From an uncultured Alphaproteobacteria bacterium (GTDB taxonomy: Bacteria > Pseudomonadota > Alphaproteobacteria > Rhizobiales > Beijerinckiaceae): a DNA stretch of 61,872 nucleotides. Shown one piece after another: positions 8,453 through 16,776 of this stretch (the stretch's first letter is position 1; every line of letters starts with the position of its first letter). The stretch lies in NCBI GenBank assembly GCA_937988775.1, contig CALKHP010000051.1:1-61872 (forward strand), written 5' to 3'. The notes below the pieces were generated by a model. The model had not been told where the DNA came from, did no database searches, and was given only the letters and a program-made list of their open reading frames with translations. Made by a program: the position numbers and the translations under genes.

Positions 8453-9330
8453 CACAACGCCTCTCGCTTCGAGCCCAGCACCGCGCCGATCACCAAAAGC
8501 ACCATCGAGCTGACGATCAGCAATGCGCCCATGGCCGAGCCGAGCGCCCAATCCGCCAGGCTGGTCATGAAGTCGTAGATCAGCGTCGCCATCGTCGCGG
8601 TCGAGGGGCCGCCGAGAATGGCCGGCGTGGCATAGGCGCTGATCGAGAGCGTGAAGGCGATCACGAACGCGCCGACAATGCCGGGCAGCGACAGCGGCAG
8701 CGTCACCTCGAAGAAGGTGCGGATCCGGTTGGCGCCGAGGCTCATCGCCGCCTTCTCGAAGCTCGGATTGACGCCGTTGAGCGAACTGAGAATGGTCAGG
8801 ACGCCGTAGGGCAGCAGCGAATGCGTCAGGCCGATGACGATGGCGCCGACCGAAGGCAGCAGCGGCAGCGACTGGCTCGTGATGCCGGTCGCGCGCAGCA
8901 GGTCGTTGACCGCGCCCTCGCGGTTGAGCAGCACCCACCAGCCATAGGTGCGCACCACGACGCTGGCGAGCAGCGGCGACAGCGACAGCGCGATCAGCGC
9001 GCCCTTCCAGCGGCTGCGCGTGCGGGCGAGGAAGAAGGCGAGCGGATAGGACAGCACCACGACCAGCAGCCCGACCAGCGCCCCGATCAGGAAGGTGCGC
9101 AGGATGGCGCCGCGATACACCGCACGCCCGAGCAGGAAGCCGTAATTCTCGGTCGTGAGTTGGTTGGTCAGGACCTGCGATTCGGATTTGAAGGCGCTCG
9201 ATGTCAGCAGGAAGGCATTCGGCAGCACGAAGCAGAACAGCAGGAACGCGGCCGGCACCCCGACAAGCAGGATCGGCCGCCAGGCGATGATGGTGCGGGA
9301 GGGCCGGCTGGCCAGGGCCGCAACGCTCAT
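8452..9330 (-). CDS. ABC transporter permease, PotB-like
   Basis: Inner-membrane permease (292 aa). The first transmembrane helix is at about 17-38 (PILLVGVPAAFLLFCFVLP), with further helices to the C-terminus. The EAA loop KAAMSLGANRIRTFFEVTLP lies near residues 190-210. It is the second gene of the minus-strand transporter operon, 9 bp after the small ferredoxin-fold-like gene that ends at 9340, so all four genes may share the promoter/operator near 10000. Confidence 0.92.
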   Translation of the reverse strand: MSVAALASRPSRTIIAWRPILLVGVPAAFLLFCFVLPNAFLLTSSAFKSESQVLTNQLTTENYGFLLGRAVYRGAILRTFLIGALVGLLVVVLSYPLAFFLARTRSRWKGALIALSLSPLLASVVVRTYGWWVLLNREGAVNDLLRATGITSQSLPLLPSVGAIVIGLTHSLLPYGVLTILSSLNGVNPSFEKAAMSLGANRIRTFFEVTLPLSLPGIVGAFVIAFTLSISAYATPAILGGPSTATMATLIYDFMTSLADWALGSAMGALLIVSSMVLLVIGAVLGSKREAL

Positions 9331-9339
9331 GCAGCCCGC

Positions 9340-9996
9340 TTACCGGCGCAGGCTCGCGTCATCCGGCCAGGGATAGACGCGATAGCCGGTGAAGGGCTTG
9401 ACGTTGGTGATGCCGGACAGGCCGCTGCCCTCGAGCAGGGCCGTGAGCGATGCGTCCGCGCCGGGGCGTGCGGCCCATTCGGCGAGCGCGATGAAGCGGG
9501 GCCGATGCGAGGAATGCGTCGGGTGGTCCGGCCCGCGCTCGGCGAAGCGGAGCGAGAAGGCGCCGAGCTTGCTTAGGCGCGCCGCCTCGCGCCGCAGCAC
9601 GGCCTCGAACGCGGCAGCGCTCGCGGCGGGCGCGTCGAAACGGACGAGCGAAACCCAGTCGGCATCGATAGGCAGCGCCGCATCGGCGCGTGTGCCGCCG
9701 AGCACGCGCTGGGTGTAGACAGTGTTGGACTTGTCGGTGCGCCGGCCGAGGATCGCGGCGGCGTAGCTGTCGCGCTTGCCCATCTCGAGATAGCGCGGCC
9801 GCTTGAAGGCGTCCGTGTCCGGCAACTCGTAGACGTCGAGAATGTCCATGCCGCCATCCGTGGCGCGATAGCAGGCGCAGGCGCCGAAGCCCGAGGCTTG
9901 CAGGTCGGGCACATGCCGGGATGCGAACCAATCGTAAAACGCCGGCATGTCGGCTTGCGCGAGGTCAAGCTCCGCCGTGTACAGAATAGGCAGCAT
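9340..9996 (-). CDS. Uncharacterised two-domain ferredoxin-fold-like protein (EthD/NIPSNAP-like), copy A
   Basis: Protein of 218 aa without signal peptide. Start ATG 9996 (MLPILYTAELDLAQADM); longer starts would run through the operator. It appears to be two dimeric alpha-beta-barrel-like halves. The N-terminal half has the motif ELDLAQADMPAFYDWFASRH followed by PDL and a YR-T-GG-M-D---YELP pattern; the C-terminal half begins near DADWVSLVRFDA. A clear paralogue is encoded at 12540-13196 with the same length and motifs. Function unknown. Members of this fold bind small molecules or act as mono-oxygenase-like or decarboxylating enzymes. It heads the minus-strand ABC operon and its start is covered by a LacI-type operator. 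Confidence 0.75.
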   Translation of the reverse strand: MLPILYTAELDLAQADMPAFYDWFASRHVPDLQASGFGACACYRATDGGMDILDVYELPDTDAFKRPRYLEMGKRDSYAAAILGRRTDKSNTVYTQRVLGGTRADAALPIDADWVSLVRFDAPAASAAAFEAVLRREAARLSKLGAFSLRFAERGPDHPTHSSHRPRFIALAEWAARPGADASLTALLEGSGLSGITNVKPFTGYRVYPWPDDASLRR

Positions 9997-10012
9997 AGAA
10001 AACGTTTTCCTT
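9996..10012. promoter_or_regulatory. LacI-type operator, copy 2
   Basis: The same 17 bases as at 5367-5383 (TAGAAAACGTTTTCCTT), with palindrome GAAAACGTTTTC at 9998-10009. It begins at the start codon of the minus-strand gene at 9340-9996, between its AAGGA ribosome-binding site and ATG, so repressor binding here would block the leftward ABC operon. It also lies 134 bp upstream of the divergent binding-protein gene. Confidence 0.75.
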
Positions 10013-10145
10013 AATGGTGGACAACGGCTCGAAGGCGAGCTTAATTCAAGTTCCAGGCCTCCGCAATCGGTCTCGACGGGGGCGGAAAAACGCCTCCTTC
10101 TCCGCTCGCGGCGGTGTCGGCGGCTGTTAGGGATGGAGCAGATCG

Positions 10146-11219
10146 ATGGAACAGACACGTCGGAAATTCATGCTGACGGCCGGGGCGGTGGCCACCACGG
10201 CGGCCGTTATTCGCCCGCGCCCGGCCAGCGCCGCCGACACGCTGACGATCGCGGCCTATGGCGGCGAATACCGGGATATCTTCACCCGCACCGTGATCCA
10301 GCCATTCGAGAAGAAGTTCGGCGTGCAGGTGATCTATGACGATAGCGGCGGCGTCGATCCCTATCCGCGCATCCGGGCCTCGCGCGGCGCGCCGGGCTTC
10401 GACGTCGCGGCGGAACTGGTGGTCGCAACCTCGATCCTCGGCGCCAAGGAGAAACTGCTTGAGCCGATCACCGAGAAGGAGGTGCCGAACCTCAAGCATG
10501 TCTGGAAGCGCAGCCGTGAGTTGATCCCGCCCAATGGCATCGTGCAGACCTACCAGTATCTCGCGCTGATGTGGAACAAGAAGCAGCTCGAGAAGCCGAC
10601 CTCCTGGCTCGATTACTGGCAGGCGCGCAAGCATTACGGCGACAAGGTCAAGGGCCATCTCGCAACCCACACGCCGGGCAACTTCACGCTTGCCGCCTAT
10701 GCGCTGATCATGGCGGCGCGCTCGACCGGCGGCGATGAGCGCCACATGGACAAGGCTTGGGAGATGCTCAAGGAATCGCGGCCCGATGTCGCCGTGTCGG
10801 CGGCATCCTCAGCGCAGGCCGTGCCCTATATCGAGAACGAGCAGATCTGGATCATGCCGTTCTGGAGCGCGCGTTCGGCGATCTACGTCAATCGCGGCCT
10901 GCCCTACGGCATGACGATCCCGAAGGAAGGCACGCTGCTGCTCGGCAATACCGCCGGCATCCCGATCGGGGCCAAGAACAAGAAGCTCGCCTTCGAGTTC
11001 CTGAATTTCCGCCTCGAGCCCGAGATTCAGAAGGCGTTCTGCGAAGCCTATAATGCCAGCCCGGGCCGGCCCGACATCACCGGCTGGAAGCCGGAATTCG
11101 TCGAGCAGCAGATCACCACCGAAGACAAGATGAAGACCATGCTCACGCCGGATGATGCATATATCGCCAGCGTGCAGCGCGACTGGACGCTGAAATGGCA
11201 GGAGATCATGGCGGGCTGA
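10146..11219 (+). CDS. ABC transporter substrate-binding protein, spermidine/putrescine-like, Tat-exported
   Basis: Periplasmic binding protein of the type-1 extracellular solute-binding family (357 aa). The N-terminus MEQTRRKFMLTAGAVATTAA has a twin-arginine TRRKFM motif and a hydrophobic stretch ending at PASAA (about residue 30). The mature part starts with TLTIAAYGGEYRDIF, which resembles PotD-like proteins (AAYGGE/AxWGG start). It is divergent from the ATPase/permease operon at 6550-9330 and the natural partner for it. An intrinsic terminator follows at 11247-11278. Confidence 0.9.
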   Translation: MEQTRRKFMLTAGAVATTAAVIRPRPASAADTLTIAAYGGEYRDIFTRTVIQPFEKKFGVQVIYDDSGGVDPYPRIRASRGAPGFDVAAELVVATSILGAKEKLLEPITEKEVPNLKHVWKRSRELIPPNGIVQTYQYLALMWNKKQLEKPTSWLDYWQARKHYGDKVKGHLATHTPGNFTLAAYALIMAARSTGGDERHMDKAWEMLKESRPDVAVSAASSAQAVPYIENEQIWIMPFWSARSAIYVNRGLPYGMTIPKEGTLLLGNTAGIPIGAKNKKLAFEFLNFRLEPEIQKAFCEAYNASPGRPDITGWKPEFVEQQITTEDKMKTMLTPDDAYIASVQRDWTLKWQEIMAG

Positions 11220-11246
11220 GGCACCGGCCGCGACCATGGCGAAACC

Positions 11247-11278
11247 GCCGGGGCGGGCATTGTCCGCCCCGGCTTTTT
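11247..11278 (+). terminator. Rho-independent terminator
   Basis: Perfect 10-bp GC stem GCCGGGGCGG / CCGCCCCGGC around a 7-nt loop, followed by TTTTT. It closes the binding-protein gene at 10146-11219 and separates it from the LacI gene. Confidence 0.9.
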
Positions 11279-11451
11279 CCGCGCCGGCCAGGGCCGTCAG
11301 GCTTGGCGCCAAGCCGGTTTTCGGGATGCGATGGACCTGTCGTCGAAGGGCTAATTTATCGCCCCGTCACGATCGCGTAGGTCTATCCGGCCGCAGCCGT
11401 ACCGGCCGATCCGGCGGATAATAACAAAATTCGTGGAAACGACGCTCGACG

Positions 11452-12513
11452 ATGACGCAGCATCCACCTAGAGCAGGCGGCCGTCCGCTCCGGAAGCCGG
11501 CAGATCGCCAGACGGCCGCCACCCCCTCGATCGCGACGGTTGCACGGCTGGCGAAAGTCTCGAACGCGACCGTCTCGCGCGTCATGAACGGCCATTTTCA
11601 AAAGGTCTCCGAGGAGACCAAGAATCGCGTCCTCGCCATCGTCAAGCAGGTCGATTACAGCCCGTCGCGGGCGGGCAGCGCGCTGCGCAGCGGCCGCAGC
11701 CAGATTGTCGCCCTGCTGATCCCGGATCGCAACAACCACTATAATCTCGCTATTGCCGCCTCGCTCGAGCGGGCACTGTATGCGCGCGGCAAGATCATGG
11801 TTTTGTGCAACACCGACGAGAACCCGGCGATGCAGGACGAGATGTTGCGCGAGATGCGCTCGCAGCTCGCCTGCGGCATCGTCCTGCTGGGCGCGGTGCG
11901 TAGCAACGGCCTGCGCCAGGCCATCGACACGGGCGAGCCGATCGTGCTCGTCAACCGCCGCATCCGGGGCGGCGGGGCTTGCCCGTTCGTCGGCGTCGAC
12001 AACCTGCGCGCCGCGGCGGAGATCGCCGATCTGTTTGCGCGTCACCACCTTAGCGAAGTGACGGTGATCCACGGCCCGTTGTCATCCTCGGCGACGAGCG
12101 CGCGCGTGCGTGGTTTTTCCCGGCGCTTCCTCAAGCTCGATCCGGCTCACCGCATCGACTATCATCCGCTCGAGAACTTCAGCAAGGAAGCCGGCTACCG
12201 CGTGGCCAGCAAGATCCTGAAGGGCACGCCGCGTCCGAAAGCCATCTTCTGCACCAGCGACGAGATTGCCTACGGCCTGGCGCGCGCCTGCTGGGAGGAG
12301 GGCGTGCGGCCGGGCGTGGACGTGATGGTCTCGGCCTTCGACGGCAGCCCCCTGAACGAGTTCCTCACGCCCTGGCTCAACACGGTGCGGGTCGATTACG
12401 AAGCCTATGGCCCGGCGATCGTCGAATTGCTGATGCCGTATTGGGACGAGAGCCTGGCGCCGGGCAGCCTGGAGCGCCTGATTCCATATCGGCCCGGCTG
12501 GGTGGAGACCTGA
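11452..12513 (+). CDS. LacI-family transcriptional regulator
   Basis: Repressor-type regulator of 353 aa. A 25-residue basic N-terminal tail precedes the helix-turn-helix (SIATVARLAKVSNATVSRVM, about 26-45) and hinge (about 65-80). A periplasmic-binding-protein-like sensor domain follows (QIVALLIPDRNNHYN, about 83-97, onward). It lies among the genes carrying GAAAACGTTTTC operators (5369 and 9998), which fit LacI-type sites, so it is the probable repressor of the amidohydrolase and ABC operon. No such site was found in its own upstream region (11279-11451). Confidence 0.92.
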   Translation: MTQHPPRAGGRPLRKPADRQTAATPSIATVARLAKVSNATVSRVMNGHFQKVSEETKNRVLAIVKQVDYSPSRAGSALRSGRSQIVALLIPDRNNHYNLAIAASLERALYARGKIMVLCNTDENPAMQDEMLREMRSQLACGIVLLGAVRSNGLRQAIDTGEPIVLVNRRIRGGGACPFVGVDNLRAAAEIADLFARHHLSEVTVIHGPLSSSATSARVRGFSRRFLKLDPAHRIDYHPLENFSKEAGYRVASKILKGTPRPKAIFCTSDEIAYGLARACWEEGVRPGVDVMVSAFDGSPLNEFLTPWLNTVRVDYEAYGPAIVELLMPYWDESLAPGSLERLIPYRPGWVET

Positions 12514-12539
12514 GCCGGGCGCCGGCCCGATCGCTTCCG

Positions 12540-13196
12540 TCAGATCGCAGCCGATGCCGGCCGGTCGGGCCACGGATAGATGCGTTGCCCCTCGAAGTTG
12601 AGCTTGCGCGATAGCGGCGCCTTGGCGCCAATGTCTTGCAGCAGGCGTTCGATCGTCGCTTGCACGCCCGCCGGCCGGCATTGGCCTTCCAGCGACAGGA
12701 TGAAGCGCGGCCTGTCGGTGGTGTAGACCGGATGATCGGTGGTGCGGGTGCCGAGCCGGATCATGTCGATGCCGCTTCCATGCCAGTCCTCGCCGGCGAG
12801 CAATTCCGCGACAGTGCCTGCTTCGACGGCGCTGTCGAACCGCAATACCGCGATCCAGTCGGCATCGAGCCGGCCTTGCGGCGCCAGCTCCTTGAGGCTG
12901 AGCGGATGCTGCTCGTAGATGGTGTGCGCCTTGTTGCGGCGCCTGGCGAGGATCGCGGCGGCATATTCATCGCGCGCGTTCATGCGCTGATAGCCGGCGC
13001 CCGCGAAAATCGCGTGGTTCGGAATCTCGTAGATGTCGAACAGGTTCATGTCGCCGCCGGTGGTGCGGTAGCAGGCCGAGGACTGGAACCCGAGCGGCAC
13101 CAGGTCAGGCGCGTGGCGATAGGCGTACCAGTCGAGGAACGGACGGATATCGGGCTCCGCCAGATCGAGTTCCGCGGTGTAGAGAAGCGAGGCCAT
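12540..13196 (-). CDS. Uncharacterised two-domain ferredoxin-fold-like protein (EthD/NIPSNAP-like), copy B
   Basis: Protein of 218 aa, paralogue of the one at 9340-9996. Both share an LYTAELDLA start, a DWxAxRHxPDL block, a YRxTxGxM segment, YAAAILxRRxxK and a late DADW segment. Start ATG 13196 (MASLLYTAELDLAEPD). It is the last gene of the minus-strand run that begins with livH at 20192, 69 bp after the binding-protein gene. Function unknown. That a copy sits beside two different importers suggests handling of a related imported compound. Confidence 0.75.
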   Translation of the reverse strand: MASLLYTAELDLAEPDIRPFLDWYAYRHAPDLVPLGFQSSACYRTTGGDMNLFDIYEIPNHAIFAGAGYQRMNARDEYAAAILARRRNKAHTIYEQHPLSLKELAPQGRLDADWIAVLRFDSAVEAGTVAELLAGEDWHGSGIDMIRLGTRTTDHPVYTTDRPRFILSLEGQCRPAGVQATIERLLQDIGAKAPLSRKLNFEGQRIYPWPDRPASAAI

Positions 13197-13265
13197 GACG
13201 CGGTCCTGATGATGTGCTGGAAAGGTGCCCCGGGCCGAAAGGCCGGCCCGGAGCGGCAATTGTCT

Positions 13266-14486
13266 TCAGCACTTCGAGCGGCGCTCGATGCCGGCCTCGC
13301 CACGCTCGCCCGGCGACACCGAGACCATCGCATCGGCGTCGAACAGGAAGTGCGACGTCTTACTGGCGCTGTAGACGCCCGAAACCGATGGCACCGACTT
13401 GGCGTTCGCCTCGATCCAGGCGGCGATGCTCGGCCCGTCCCATTTGTGGCCGTTTCCTTCGACCGCCGCCTTGAGAAGGTAGGTCGCGTCATAGAACAGC
13501 GACACGAAGGTCATCGCCGAGCGTTCGGCGCGCGCCGGGTCGGCTGCCTTGGCCTTGGCGACGAGATCGAGGAAGGCTTTCGGCTTTTCGCCGCCCTCGC
13601 AATAGGTGAAGCCGCGATAATTGGCCCCGGTCACCGTCTTGAGCGCCTCCTTGCCGGCGATTTTCTCGACCATCGGCGCGAAGGCGCCGATCGTCCAGTT
13701 GCCGGTAACCGGGATTTTCCAGCCAAGCTCGGTCAGGCTCTTGATGGCGTTGCCGCCATCCTCGCCGCTCGAGGCGAACAGCAGCAGCGTATCGGGCTTG
13801 CCACGGCGCAGCGCCAGCAGTTGCGGCGTCATGTCGGTGGCGCGGTACTGGTATTCCTGCGTGCCGGTCAGCTTGATGTTGCGGGCGGCCAGTTCCTTCT
13901 TGATCGCTTCGACGAAGTCCTTGGCCTGCGCGCCGGTATCGGAAAGGATCGCCACCGACTTGGCCTTCAGCACGTTGCCGGCTTCGGATGCGACATATTT
14001 CGCCTGCGTCTCGGCATTGATCAGCGTGCTGAAATAGTACGGCGCGGATTGCGGCGTGATCGACAGCGAGCCGGTCGAGCCGATGGCGCCGACCTTGGCC
14101 TCGTTCATCACCGGCGCGGCAGCCAGCAGAATCTGGCTGATCACCGGGCCGAACACGAAATCGACCTTGTCCTGCTGGATCAGGCGCTTGATCTCGCCGA
14201 CGCCGACGGTCGGGTCGGTCTGGGTGTCGGCGACCACGATGTCGAGCTTGCGGCCGGCAATGCCGCCGGCGGCGTTGATCTCCTTGACGGCCAGTTCGAC
14301 GCCGAATTGGCTGGCTTCGGATGTCGTCGAGGCGGAGCCGCCCGTCAGCTCGAGGAACAGGCCGATCTTGGCGTTCGGCTGCTGGGCGAGCGCGCCCGTC
14401 GCCGACAGGGCGAAAAGCGCCGTGGCGATGCCGGCCCGCCGCAGCCATGACGGCTGCCGTGTTGCGTAGGTTTTATCCTGTTTCAT
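13266..14486 (-). CDS. Branched-chain amino acid-type ABC substrate-binding protein
   Basis: Periplasmic binding protein of the Peripla_BP_6 (LivK-like) class, 406 aa. A Sec-type signal peptide is visible (WLRRAGIATALFALSATGALA, cleavage near residue 35). The mature start AKIGLFLELTGGSAS and the later EINAAGGIAGRKLDIVVADTQTD are standard. A strong ribosome-binding site (AAGGGAGA) precedes ATG 14486. It belongs with LivH, LivM-LivG and LivF at 16777-20192 on the same strand. These proteins often take aromatic or aliphatic carboxylates, not only amino acids. Confidence 0.92.
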   Translation of the reverse strand: MKQDKTYATRQPSWLRRAGIATALFALSATGALAQQPNAKIGLFLELTGGSASTTSEASQFGVELAVKEINAAGGIAGRKLDIVVADTQTDPTVGVGEIKRLIQQDKVDFVFGPVISQILLAAAPVMNEAKVGAIGSTGSLSITPQSAPYYFSTLINAETQAKYVASEAGNVLKAKSVAILSDTGAQAKDFVEAIKKELAARNIKLTGTQEYQYRATDMTPQLLALRRGKPDTLLLFASSGEDGGNAIKSLTELGWKIPVTGNWTIGAFAPMVEKIAGKEALKTVTGANYRGFTYCEGGEKPKAFLDLVAKAKAADPARAERSAMTFVSLFYDATYLLKAAVEGNGHKWDGPSIAAWIEANAKSVPSVSGVYSASKTSHFLFDADAMVSVSPGERGEAGIERRSKC

Positions 14487-14535
14487 TGTTTCTCTCCCTT
14501 TTCGTGTTTGGACGGTCGTGGTCGAAGATGAGGGG

Positions 14536-15033
14536 TTACGGCCCGGCGATCGCCGTGAAGGTCAGCCGCGGGCGGAACAGGCGCACGCTGGTGCGGATCG
14601 GCGCCTGGTTGCGCCTCTTGCGCGCGCTGCTGCGGGCATCGCGCACGGCGCCGTCGCTCTCGAAGGCGATCTGCCCGTCGAGCGCCGCCTGCAGCGAGGG
14701 CCAGCGCAGCAGCACGAGGCAGGCCGGAATGTCGCTGCCATGCACGACGGTGAAGGCGCCGAGCGCTGTCGCGCCGGCTCTCTCCCACGCCGCGAGATCG
14801 CCGGCGAGAAACGCATCCACATCGGCCATGCGACCGTTATTGACGTGGATATGCTGCAATTCGTGCAGGCCCGCCGATGCCGGCTCGAATTCGGCGACCG
14901 GACCGGCGGCATAGGCGAGGTCGGCGCCGCCCGGTGCCCGGCCCGGCAAGGCCGCATCGAACGCCTCCCAGCCCGGCCAGCATTCGACGGCGATTGCCTC
15001 GGGCGCGACCGCGATGCGGTAGACCGGTTTCAT
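14536..15033 (-). CDS. NIPSNAP-like protein, small
   Basis: Protein of 165 aa with one NIPSNAP/dimeric alpha-beta-barrel-like segment (LHELQHIHVNNGRMADVDAF onward, about residues 57-125) and a basic C-terminal tail. Its ATG (15031-15033) overlaps the stop of the upstream NIPSNAP gene (ATGA), so the two are translationally coupled and may form one complex. No signal peptide or membrane segment. Function unknown. Confidence 0.7.
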   Translation of the reverse strand: MKPVYRIAVAPEAIAVECWPGWEAFDAALPGRAPGGADLAYAAGPVAEFEPASAGLHELQHIHVNNGRMADVDAFLAGDLAAWERAGATALGAFTVVHGSDIPACLVLLRWPSLQAALDGQIAFESDGAVRDARSSARKRRNQAPIRTSVRLFRPRLTFTAIAGP

Positions 15034-15590
15034 GCCTCGCCTCCGATCATGATGCGGCGGCACAGGATGCGCGCTGCATCGAAGGCGCCATCGGCATCGG
15101 CGAGCGCGTTCTCGTGCACGCCGACGAAGAGATCGGCCGGATCGCTGCCGCAAAGCGGCGTGAGCGGGCCGATCACGGTGCGGGTGTCGCGGCGTGGCGC
15201 GCCGCGCGTGAACTCGTAGATCGCGCTGGAGGGCAGGGCGGCGGGCGCCGGGCCACGCAGCAGGATATCGTCCATGCAATCGACGATTTCGCTGCCGTCA
15301 TTGGTGCTGGCGCGCAGCGCCTGCCAGGCGGGATCGACATAGAACGTCTCGAACGCACGCGCCCGCTGCGCCACGCTTTGCCAGCAATACAGGAAGATCA
15401 CCGCCGGCTGGTACGGGCCGCTCATTGCCCGCCACAGCCCGACGGGCCGGGGAATGGCGTAAGCATCGAACAGGCCAAGCCCGCCGGCGGCGGGCGCGAG
15501 AATGCAGTCGAGCCCGCGCTGCAACTCCTCGCCCATCCTGCCATCCGCCACGCGGTAGGAGCGCATTTCGTAGAGTAGCGTATCCGCCAT
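15030..15590 (-). CDS. NIPSNAP family protein
   Basis: Protein of 186 aa. The N-terminal NIPSNAP domain runs from LLYEMRSYRVADGRMGEELQ (about 5-24) to the WQALRASTNDGSEIVDCMDD segment (about 89-108) and DDILLRGP, the usual domain end. A second, shorter domain begins IYEFTRGAP. Start ATG 15590 lies 8 bp after the M20 gene. NIPSNAP proteins are small dimeric alpha-beta-barrel proteins of poorly known role. The context (M20 peptidase upstream, importer around) suggests action on the same substrate. Confidence 0.78.
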   Translation of the reverse strand: MADTLLYEMRSYRVADGRMGEELQRGLDCILAPAAGGLGLFDAYAIPRPVGLWRAMSGPYQPAVIFLYCWQSVAQRARAFETFYVDPAWQALRASTNDGSEIVDCMDDILLRGPAPAALPSSAIYEFTRGAPRRDTRTVIGPLTPLCGSDPADLFVGVHENALADADGAFDAARILCRRIMIGGEA

Positions 15591-15598
15591 CGCCGCAC

Positions 15599-16726
15599 TC
15601 ACGAGAGGGTGGCGAGAAGGCCGGCGAGCAGTCGTCCGCGCGGCGCCATGCTCGCGACGTCGATATATTCGCCGAGCGTGTGGTAGCCGTTGCCGCGCAC
15701 GCCGAGCCCGTCGAGCGTCGGGATGCCGAGCGCGCCGGTGAAGTTGCCGTCGGAGCCGCCGCCCATGCTGTGATGGGGAATATCGAAGCCGAGCGACAGG
15801 GCGACCTTGCGCGCCGTTTCGTAAAGCGCCATTGCCTTGCCATCGGGCTCCCAGACCGGCCTGGTGACGCCGCGCGTCACCTTGAACGCCACGCCGCCAT
15901 GCTCGCCCGACAGCGCCAGCATCGCCGCGATGCCGCGGTCGAGATCGGCCTGGCGCTTGGCCATGCTGAGCGCCTGGCCGGTGCAGGTGGTGGCGACGCA
16001 ATTGACCCATTCGCCGCCATGCACGACGCCGACGCTGAAGGTACAGTCGTCGCTCGTCATATCCTCGATGATCGGGATATGGCGCACCATCTCGCGAATG
16101 GCCGAACGGCCTTCCTTGAGCTTGATGCCGGCATGGCTCGGCGTGCCCGTCGCCTCGAGGTTGTAGCGCGCGATGGCGTAGCGCCCGGTGACGACGCCGT
16201 TATCCTCGAGGCCGGGCTCCGACACCAGCACGAATGCGTGTTTCTTCGCCTCGTCCTCGATCAGCGCGCGGCAGCTCGGGCTGCCGACCTCCTCGTCGCT
16301 GGTGAGTAGCATCGTCACCGGCAGCTTGGTGGCGATGCCGGCGCGGCCCAACTGGCGCAGCGCCTCGAGCGCGATGTAGTTGCCGCTTTTCATGTCGAGG
16401 ATGCCGGGGCCGTAGCAGCGCCCGCCTTCCTGCCGCCACGACAGCTTCTCCAGCGTGCCGATCGGGTGCACCGTGTCGAGATGGCCCATGACGAGGATGC
16501 CGGGCGCATTGGAGGAATGGGGAAAGCGTGCCCGCACGCAATCGCCGAAGCCGAGGCTGCCGGCGATGCGATCGACCTTGGCGCCGGCGGCGGCAAGCTC
16601 CGTCGCTGCGATCGCCATGCAGCGGTTCACGGCCGCCGCGTCATAGGTCGGGCTTTCGCATTCGACCCATTTGCGCAATCCCTGGAGCATCGCCTTGTCG
16701 TCAAAGGGCAATTCATTGAATGTCAT
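15599..16726 (-). CDS. M20 family metallopeptidase (glutamate carboxypeptidase/ArgE-DapE type)
   Basis: Zinc exopeptidase of 375 aa. Metal and catalytic blocks are GHLDTVHP (about 80-87, HxD), GPGILDMKSGNY (about 106-117), TSDEEVGSP (catalytic Glu pair, about 142-150) and SEPGLEDNGVV. The dimerisation-domain motif GTPSHAG follows, then a C-terminal GGGSDGNFTGALG and a late H in NGYHTLGEY. Start ATG 16726 is preceded by GGAGA. It lies between livF and the NIPSNAP pair on the same strand. It would release an amino acid such as glutamate from an imported conjugate. It belongs to a different M20 branch from the amidohydrolase at 5398. Confidence 0.9.
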   Translation of the reverse strand: MTFNELPFDDKAMLQGLRKWVECESPTYDAAAVNRCMAIAATELAAAGAKVDRIAGSLGFGDCVRARFPHSSNAPGILVMGHLDTVHPIGTLEKLSWRQEGGRCYGPGILDMKSGNYIALEALRQLGRAGIATKLPVTMLLTSDEEVGSPSCRALIEDEAKKHAFVLVSEPGLEDNGVVTGRYAIARYNLEATGTPSHAGIKLKEGRSAIREMVRHIPIIEDMTSDDCTFSVGVVHGGEWVNCVATTCTGQALSMAKRQADLDRGIAAMLALSGEHGGVAFKVTRGVTRPVWEPDGKAMALYETARKVALSLGFDIPHHSMGGGSDGNFTGALGIPTLDGLGVRGNGYHTLGEYIDVASMAPRGRLLAGLLATLS

Positions 16727-16776
16727 CGCTTGATCTCCAAAGGCAATTGCGAGGCTCCGCTGATGTCACGGCCGGT

